A DNA stretch of 64,000 nucleotides from JBLXBZ01 sp048265185 (lineage in GTDB: Bacteria; Pseudomonadota; Alphaproteobacteria; Rhizobiales; Stappiaceae), in the NCBI GenBank assembly GCA_048265185.1, contig JBLXBZ010000001.1, positions 682,001-746,000 on the forward strand, written 5' to 3'. Positions 59,064 through 64,000 of this stretch are shown in pieces. The position numbers and the translations under genes were made by a program. Below the pieces are notes generated by a model. That model saw only the letters and a list, made by a program, of their open reading frames with translations. It searched no databases and was not told the origin of the DNA. How positions within the stretch are numbered: position 1 is the first letter of the stretch; each line of letters opens with the position of its first letter.

Positions 59064-59250
59064 ATGGGAACGATCTCGCGCGCAAGAGCAAGGAGGCAGC
59101 GCCAGTTATCAAGGCGCGCATGCGAGTGACGCGAGAAGGCGCTTCCTATCATGAGACAAAGACATTTGACAGACGTCCCGCCGCAACCGCATGGATAAAG
59201 AAACGAGAGCGCGAACTCGCAAAGTTGGGCGTAATTACCCGGTTCAGCGC
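59064..59250 (+). pseudogene. N-terminal remnant of a tyrosine-type integrase
   Basis: An ATG at 59064 gives MGTIS, then a one-base loss near 59077 shifts to the frame ARKSKEAAPVIKARMRVTRE...YHETKTFDRRPAATAWIKKR-ERELAKLG. This is the arm-binding N-terminus of phage-type site-specific recombinases. Homology ends near 59250; the core-binding and catalytic domains are missing. Position and direction, divergent from the dusA 5' end, match the known class of dusA-targeting integrases. The remainder of the open frame to 59428 is unrelated and runs into the cobW promoter. Confidence 0.8.
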
Positions 59251-59393
59251 CCCCTACTTCCCAGAACGTCGATACGGTTTTGATCTGATTGTATTTTCCT
59301 TATTGGCCCTTTGGTTTCACGAAGCCTGTCGGCAAGGCTGCGTTCCTGCGATTACAAGAAGCGGCTTGCAAAATTTTCTCATGATTTATATTG

Positions 59394-59413
59394 TGTTACT
59401 GTATAACGTAACA
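59394..59413. promoter_or_regulatory. Zur-like palindrome before the CobW-family gene
   Basis: TGTTACTGTATAACGTAACA is a 20-bp inverted repeat (16 of 20 positions symmetrical), centred 21 bases before the start codon. The TTA...TATA...TAAC layout resembles Zur boxes, and COG0523 GTPase genes are frequent Zur targets. Repression by zinc-bound Zur is therefore likely but not proven. Confidence 0.65.
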
Positions 59414-59424
59414 AGGTCGAAATC

Positions 59425-60636
59425 ATGACAGCAAAAGATATGCGTCTGCCCGTCACCGTATTGTCGGGCTTTCTCGGCGCTGGAAAGACCACTGTGTTGA
59501 ACGATGTTCTCAACAATCGTTCAGGTCGGCGTGTCGCGGTCATCGTCAACGACATGTCCGAGGTAAACATCGACGCCGATCTCGTGCGTCAAGGTGGCGC
59601 CGATCTGAGCCACACTAAGGAAAAGCTGGTCGAAATGACCAATGGCTGCATCTGTTGCACCCTGCGCGACGATCTGCTGTTGGAGGTGCGGCGCCTCGCC
59701 GATGAGAGACGCTTCGATTACCTTCTAATCGAGAGCACCGGCGTATCGGAACCTCTTCCCGTCGCGGCCACCTTCGATTTCCGCGATGAATCCGGTGAAA
59801 GCCTGTCTGACGTCGCCCGACTCGACACGATGGTCACCGTGGTCGACACCGTGAACCTGCTCAAGGATTACGCCAGTCACGATTTCATCCGGGATCGGGG
59901 GGAAAGCATGGGCGAGGAGGACGAGCGAACGCTGGTGGACCTTCTTGTGGATCAAATCGAGTTCGCCGATGTGGTTATCTTGAACAAAGTCAGCGATGCA
60001 GGGGCCGAGAGGCTGGACGCGGCGCGAAAAATCATTACGTCGCTGAATCCCGACGCGCAACTCATCGAGACCGATTACGGTCAGGTGCGGCAGGACCAGA
60101 TCTTTGACACCGGGCTGTTCGATTTCCACAAGGCGCATCTGCATCCGATGTGGGCGAAAGAGCTCTACGGCTTCGCCGATCATGTGCCTGAGACCGAAGA
60201 ATACGGCGTGTCCTCCTTCGTCTACCGGGCGCGTCGTCCATTCCATCCGCAGAAAATTCATAATGTGCTGAACGGCCAACTGCCCGGCGTAATCCGCGCC
60301 AAGGGCCACTTCTGGGTCGCCACCCGCCCAGATTGGCTGGCCGAATTCTCGCTCGCCGGCGCATTGAGCAGCATCAAACCGATGGGCCTATGGTGGGCGA
60401 CCGTCCCCAAAGAGCGCTGGCCGGACCATCCACAGGCGGTCAACTACCTGAACAGGAACTGGCGGGAGCCTTTCGGCGATCGCCGGCAGGAACTGGTGTT
60501 CATCGGAGCGGGCATGGACAAAGCCGCCATCACCGCCGCTCTGGATGCGGCGCTCATCGGAAACGAAGTTGAATTCACGCCGCATCAATGGGCGGATTTG
60601 CCCGACCCTTTCCCCGGCTGGCGGCGCGCGTCCTGA
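59425..60636 (+). CDS. CobW/COG0523 family GTPase, putative zinc metallochaperone
   Basis: The 403-residue protein has Walker A (VLSGFLGAGKTTVLNDVLNN), the metal-binding C-x-C-C motif in EMTNGCICCTLRDDLLLEVR, Walker B LLIESTGVSEPLPVAATFDF and the base motif VILNKVSDAG. The CobW C-terminal domain includes SSFVYRARRPFHPQKIHNVL and GHFWVATRPDWLAEFSLAGA. Family members load zinc (ZagA, ZNG1) or other metals into client enzymes, with GTP hydrolysis. The upstream Zur-like box favours the zinc-starvation subgroup. Codons are more G+C-rich than in the dusA side, and it follows an integrase remnant, so it looks acquired. No duplicated zinc-free paralogue is adjacent. Confidence 0.9.
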   Translation: MTAKDMRLPVTVLSGFLGAGKTTVLNDVLNNRSGRRVAVIVNDMSEVNIDADLVRQGGADLSHTKEKLVEMTNGCICCTLRDDLLLEVRRLADERRFDYLLIESTGVSEPLPVAATFDFRDESGESLSDVARLDTMVTVVDTVNLLKDYASHDFIRDRGESMGEEDERTLVDLLVDQIEFADVVILNKVSDAGAERLDAARKIITSLNPDAQLIETDYGQVRQDQIFDTGLFDFHKAHLHPMWAKELYGFADHVPETEEYGVSSFVYRARRPFHPQKIHNVLNGQLPGVIRAKGHFWVATRPDWLAEFSLAGALSSIKPMGLWWATVPKERWPDHPQAVNYLNRNWREPFGDRRQELVFIGAGMDKAAITAALDAALIGNEVEFTPHQWADLPDPFPGWRRAS

Positions 60637-60815
60637 CGCTGCGATTGCGTAACGTTGACGACGTCAAAAAACTGAAACAAGCCAGAGGCTTACGACCTCT
60701 GGCGCCACACTCATGTCGTTTCCCTTTTCATGCGACCAAAAGCGAAACGTATCTTTTTCTCGTAATAAACGCCGCAAAACACGTGAATTCGACAGGGCAG
60801 GGCAAGCGCTGGCGA

Positions 60816-61226
60816 TCACCGCTTTCTAGCGCAGGCCGAACGCGACGCGAAAGCCACAAGACGTTTGAACTTCGGACAATCCATATGCGTCTCCGCCGGA
60901 CAATCCGCCACATGTCGGAGCGCATCACGCAACCGTCTCAACCCGCGGATCTGTTCGTCAAGAGCATCGGCGCGTAAACGCAACCCTGCACGCGGCAATT
61001 TTGGCGCTCCATCCTTGGTGAATACGCCCTTGATGTCATCAAGCGAAAAACCCGCCATTTTTCCCAATGAGATCAACGCAAGCTGCGTCACCACAGACGT
61101 GTCGAACTGTCGTCTCAATCCATGGCGTCCAACCGACTGGATCAGTCCGATTTCCTCGTAATAACGCAACGTCGAGGGCGGAACGCCGCTTTGTTTTGAC
61201 AAAACTCCGATATCCAGAAGTTTCAT
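60816..61226 (-). CDS. MerR family transcriptional regulator
   Basis: From ATG 61226 (136 residues) the protein begins MKLLDIGVLSKQSGVPPSTL-RYYEEIGLIQ, the MerR winged helix. A dimerisation helix (LRADALDEQIRGLRRLRDAL) and a C-terminal stretch with two Cys (ADCPAETHMDCPKFKRL) follow, suggesting a metal, redox or electrophile sensor. It is divergent from an MFS pump gene, and a MerR-type inverted repeat lies between the two within an elongated promoter spacer. Activation of the pump by twisting the promoter is the expected mode. Confidence 0.9.
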   Translation of the reverse strand: MKLLDIGVLSKQSGVPPSTLRYYEEIGLIQSVGRHGLRRQFDTSVVTQLALISLGKMAGFSLDDIKGVFTKDGAPKLPRAGLRLRADALDEQIRGLRRLRDALRHVADCPAETHMDCPKFKRLVAFASRSACARKR

Positions 61227-61231
61227 GATTG

Positions 61232-61251
61232 ACCTCAAGTTTACTTGAAGT
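61232..61251. promoter_or_regulatory. MerR-type operator in the regulator/MFS gap
   Basis: ACCTCAAGTTTACTTGAAGT is symmetrical at 16 of 20 positions. A -35-like TTGACC (61229-61234) overlaps its left edge, and weak -10 candidates follow (AGGATA/GATAGT near 61255-61262). The resulting spacer is longer than 17 bases, as MerR-activated promoters need. Confidence 0.75.
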
Positions 61252-61295
61252 GGCAGGATAGTCTCCGACCATTATCAAAGACAAGAGAAATTATA

Positions 61296-62711
61296 ATGAA
61301 CGACACCCCCCAGCCCCAAACTCTCATTCCAGCATTACTCGTCCTCGCCGCCGCCACGCTGATCTCTTCAATGGGAATCAGTATCGCCTCAGTCCTGCTT
61401 CCCACCCTGACGCGTAGTTTTTCAACGACAGTCTCAGACGTTCAGTGGGTCGTGCTGGCCTATCTCATGTCCGTTACGGTCACGATCGTGACAGCCGGAC
61501 GACTCGGCGACCTCTTTGGCCATCGCCGGGTCCTTCTTTCCGGTTTTGTTCTTTTCATCGCCGCCTCTATTCTCAGCGCGGCGGCTCCAACGCTAAGCGC
61601 GTTGATCGTCGGACGCGCCTTGCAGGGCTTTGGCGGGGCCATCCTGATCGCCCTTCCTATGTCGATCGCCCGCGACCTCGTTCCAACCGAAAAGCTTGGC
61701 TCTGCGATGGGATTGCTCGGGACGACCTCTGCGGCGGGGACGGCGCTCGGCCCTTCGCTTGGCGGCCTGCTGCTGGCATGGGCGGATTGGCGAATGGCGT
61801 TCTGGCTACTCGCCGCTTTCGCCAGTCTCGCGTTGGTTTTGTCTATCACCGCCATCACGCGCGACTCCGAACGGGCAGCCACGTCGCTCAAAGAGCTGGA
61901 TCTTCCAGGAACCCTTGTTCTGGTGATTGCGTTGGCGGCCTACGCGCTCGCCACAAGCGGCGGCGCCTCCGGCATCCCCGTATCGTCTGGCGTTCTGATC
62001 TTCACGGCTCTAATTGCAGCCGCTCTTTTCGTGATCGTTGAAACCCGCGTGACCGCGCCGCTAGCGCCCATGGCCTTGCTGCGGACGCGAACGACAGGCG
62101 CCGGGTTCGTCATGAACTGGGCGATCGGCGCAGTCATGATGTCCACGCTGGTTATCGGCCCGTTTTTTCTAGCGTTTTCGCTGAAATTGAACGAAGCGCT
62201 AATCGGTTTGGTCATGGCGGTGGGGCCAATCGTCGCCGCGCTTTCCGGCGTTCCCGCGGGTCGGCTGACGGACCGCCTCGGCGCACGGCGTGTCATGATT
62301 ATTGGCCTGGCGCAGACGGCGCTCGGATTGCTCTGCTTGGCCTTCTTGCCACGATATTTCGGCGTAGGCGGCTATTTGACTGCTCTGATAGCGCTGACCC
62401 CGGCCTTTCAGCTGTTTCTCGCCGCCAACAACACGGCGGTGCTGACTGACGCTCCGAAACAACAACGCGGCAATATCTCCGGCTTGCTCGGCCTCTCGCG
62501 CAATCTGGGCCTAATGACCGGAGCTTCCGCCATGTCCACCGTATTCGTCGCCATTTTGGGCACAGGCGAAGCCTCGCAGGCGCCTTCGGCGGATATCGCT
62601 TACGCCTTCTCAATGACTTTCGTCATCGCCGCGATTTTAACCTTGTTCACTTTGGGAGTGGCGCTCTACAGCCATGTCGCCTCCCCCTGCAAGGAAACCA
62701 ATCCAACATAG
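61296..62711 (+). CDS. MFS multidrug efflux transporter, DHA2 (14-TM) type
   Basis: The 471-residue protein has 14 hydrophobic segments and EmrB/QacA family motifs: SMGISIASVLLPTLTRSF, the loop motif AGRLGDLFGHRRVLLSGFVL, RALQGFGGAILIALPMSIAR and LLGTTSAAGTALGPSLGGLL (antiporter motif C). It likely exports drugs or toxic metabolites using the proton gradient. ATG 61296 follows AAGAGAAA. Control by the divergent MerR protein is supported by the operator. No membrane-fusion partner is seen, so it probably works alone. Confidence 0.92.
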   Translation: MNDTPQPQTLIPALLVLAAATLISSMGISIASVLLPTLTRSFSTTVSDVQWVVLAYLMSVTVTIVTAGRLGDLFGHRRVLLSGFVLFIAASILSAAAPTLSALIVGRALQGFGGAILIALPMSIARDLVPTEKLGSAMGLLGTTSAAGTALGPSLGGLLLAWADWRMAFWLLAAFASLALVLSITAITRDSERAATSLKELDLPGTLVLVIALAAYALATSGGASGIPVSSGVLIFTALIAAALFVIVETRVTAPLAPMALLRTRTTGAGFVMNWAIGAVMMSTLVIGPFFLAFSLKLNEALIGLVMAVGPIVAALSGVPAGRLTDRLGARRVMIIGLAQTALGLLCLAFLPRYFGVGGYLTALIALTPAFQLFLAANNTAVLTDAPKQQRGNISGLLGLSRNLGLMTGASAMSTVFVAILGTGEASQAPSADIAYAFSMTFVIAAILTLFTLGVALYSHVASPCKETNPT

Positions 62712-62880
62712 TGACAAAGCCGCCCACTTCAAAAAATCGCGGGGAAAATGGAGCGTCGAGAACAAGAAGACAACCAAACTTTGTTTAAGGCGCTCTCGTC
62801 GTCAACGTCATCTCCCCAGATTGCCCCCATGACAACACTGTAATTTCTGTTAGATTAGCCTCTTATGCTGGGAGGCTAAT

Positions 62881-63777
62881 TTGACGACGAACTCGATACA
62901 GCCGCTAGCTCGAAATAGAGCAGGCGCTGGCGTTCTCATGATGTGCGCGGGCGTCGCCTGCCTTAGCGTGAATGACGCTCTCGCCAAGACCCTGACGCAG
63001 ACATACTCCCCTCTTCAAATCCTTTTCATGCGCAACGTCATCGCATTACCCTTCGCGCTGCTTATCGCTGCGAAAATTGGCGGCGTTGAAGCTTTGAAAT
63101 CTTGGCGACCATCCGCGCATTTTTTACGGGGCGTCCTCTGGATTGGCGCAACTATACTCTTTTTCACCAGCATTATGCATTTGGGACTTGCGCAAGCCAC
63201 TGCTCTGATTTTCGTCGCTCCGCTGTTTATTACCGCGATTTCGGCCCTGTTCTTGAAAGAGCATGTCGGTTGGCGGCGCTGGATGGCGGTGATTTTCGGC
63301 TTTTTCGGGGTTCTGATCATCGTCCGCCCGAGCGCGACGTCTTTTGAAGCCGCTTCGCTGCTACCTGTCGCAACGGCTTTTATCTACGCCCTGCTCATGA
63401 TCAGCGCCCGATGGGTGGATCAGCGTGAGAGCGTCTGGACGCTGCTTCTTTACCTCACCGGAACCAGCGCTCTGCTGAGCGCATTCATCGTCCCCTTTTT
63501 CTGGACCTCGATCAGAACGGAAGATCTTTGGCTGTTCTTCGCGATCGCCATATTCGGCACCGCGGGCATGACGATGATGACACAAGCGTTCCGTCTGGCC
63601 CCGGCCGTGGTCATCGCCCCGCTGGATTACACCGCGCTTCTTTGGGCGACGACTTTAGGATGGGTTTTCTGGAACGAGATTCCCGACACGTTAACCTTTG
63701 TCGGCTCCGCCGTCATTATTTGCAGCGGCATGTTCATAATTCTTCGGGAGCATTCAGCGAATTTTGAAAACCAGTAA
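62881..63777 (+). CDS. EamA/DMT family permease
   Basis: The TTG start at 62881 has GGGAGG five bases upstream. The 298-residue protein has ten membrane segments in two EamA repeats: AGVLMMCAGVACLSVNDALA, FFTSIMHLGLAQATALIFVA, RRWMAVIFGFFGVLIIVRPS and LAPAVVIAPLDYTALLWATT. It resembles the EamA protein at 37408 in layout (both with GWRRW and LIIVRP stretches) but the sequences differ. The substrate is unknown. It is convergent with the partial AraC gene. Confidence 0.9.
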   Translation: MTTNSIQPLARNRAGAGVLMMCAGVACLSVNDALAKTLTQTYSPLQILFMRNVIALPFALLIAAKIGGVEALKSWRPSAHFLRGVLWIGATILFFTSIMHLGLAQATALIFVAPLFITAISALFLKEHVGWRRWMAVIFGFFGVLIIVRPSATSFEAASLLPVATAFIYALLMISARWVDQRESVWTLLLYLTGTSALLSAFIVPFFWTSIRTEDLWLFFAIAIFGTAGMTMMTQAFRLAPAVVIAPLDYTALLWATTLGWVFWNEIPDTLTFVGSAVIICSGMFIILREHSANFENQ

Positions 63778-63816
63778 ACAAGAGATTTTGGCGGATGGCG
63801 CCTCTTCATCCGTAGC

Positions 63817-64000
63817 TTACGCGCGCTGCGCTTTCGCCCATTCGCTCGGGCTGCTTTTCTTTACGCGCAAGAACTCCCTGTTGAAATTCGATTTCGTATT
63901 AAAGCCGCTGTCAAGCATGGAGCTGGTGACGCTCCCCCCTTGCTTCATCAATCTGCAGGCGTGTTCAATCCGCCAATTGTTAATATAGCGCGATACGTTT
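63817..64000 (-). CDS. AraC family regulator, C-terminal part only (window edge)
   Basis: The minus strand from the window edge to a TAA at 63817-63819 reads SRYINNWRIEHACRLMKQGG, then SVTSSMLDSGFNTKSNFNRE, then FLRVKKSSPSEWAKAQRA. This is the second helix-turn-helix and the conserved end of an AraC regulator, with the usual SGFNTKSNFNREF motif. The sensor part lies beyond the window. It is convergent with the EamA gene. Confidence 0.85.
   Translation of the reverse strand, partial: NVSRYINNWRIEHACRLMKQGGSVTSSMLDSGFNTKSNFNREFLRVKKSSPSEWAKAQRA

Noticed and set aside
59251..59428. C-terminal continuation of the integrase frame
   Set aside because: After about 59250 the translated sequence no longer resembles an integrase, and the frame runs into the cobW promoter.

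Overview
The window is chromosomal DNA of an alphaproteobacterium. Supporting signs are the TRAP-type uptake systems, the DUF1289 and clan AA (TIGR02281-type) aspartic protease pair, a two-domain cold-shock protein, a PdhS/PleC-like histidine kinase, BLUF and GGDEF signalling proteins, aerobic-style CobT/CobS, and many GCG, CGC and GGC codons. The order cannot be fixed from this sequence. It has a conserved core (about 13-59 kb) flanked by two accessory-looking ends.

Left end (1-12.8 kb). A G+C-rich block reads on the minus strand as an MFS exporter (cut by the window edge), a YrdC/Sua5-type carbamoyladenylate synthase homologue, a PEBP/YbhB protein and an Fe(II)/2-oxoglutarate oxygenase of the clavaminate-synthase/TauD type. 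Then come a decayed livF-type ATPase, a GntR/FCD regulator and a divergent leuC-leuD-type isomerase pair. This looks like a small-molecule biosynthesis or modification locus. After it lies a graveyard of mobile elements: an IS3-family element inserted in an IS5-family transposase gene, an orfA scrap of another IS3 element, and about 1 kb of gene-free DNA. A SEC-C zinc-motif protein with its own terminator and a decapitated TetR gene follow. The accessory DNA ends at the 3' end of a tRNA-Thr gene, with tRNA-Pro just beyond.

Core (13-59 kb). 13.4-15.8 kb holds a DUF192 protein, a double cold-shock protein, glyoxalase I and tRNA-Glu. 15.9-27.6 kb is a nearly complete D-erythronate/L-threonate catabolic locus. 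It has two substrate dehydrogenases (LtnD, DenD), isomerase OtnI, kinase OtnK, decarboxylase OtnC, a LacI regulator with two matching 14-bp operators, a TRAP transporter, an aldehyde dehydrogenase and an AraC regulator. The route converts four-carbon sugar acids to dihydroxyacetone phosphate. 27.7-44.4 kb carries AzlCD, a diguanylate cyclase, an ABC-2 exporter, an aminotransferase/BKACE pair, DUF971, moaA, two small-molecule transporters, Mrp, a BLUF protein, benE-mobA-moeA and an RluA-type pseudouridine synthase. 44.6-50 kb is a polar amino acid ABC importer without its ATPase, followed by a Cys/Met-type PLP enzyme, a beta-hydroxyacid dehydrogenase and an Lrp regulator. 50-59 kb carries a UDG-family protein, a histidine kinase, the divergent cobT/cobS pair, a DUF900 lipoprotein, DUF1289, an aspartic protease, a TSUP permease and dusA.

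Right end (59-64 kb). Next to the 5' end of dusA is the frameshifted N-terminus of a tyrosine integrase. dusA is a known integration target, so the genes beyond are probably a decayed integrated element or replaced cargo. They include a CobW/COG0523 GTPase behind a Zur-like palindrome and a MerR/MFS pair with a MerR-type operator. An EamA exporter and a partial AraC regulator reach the window edge.
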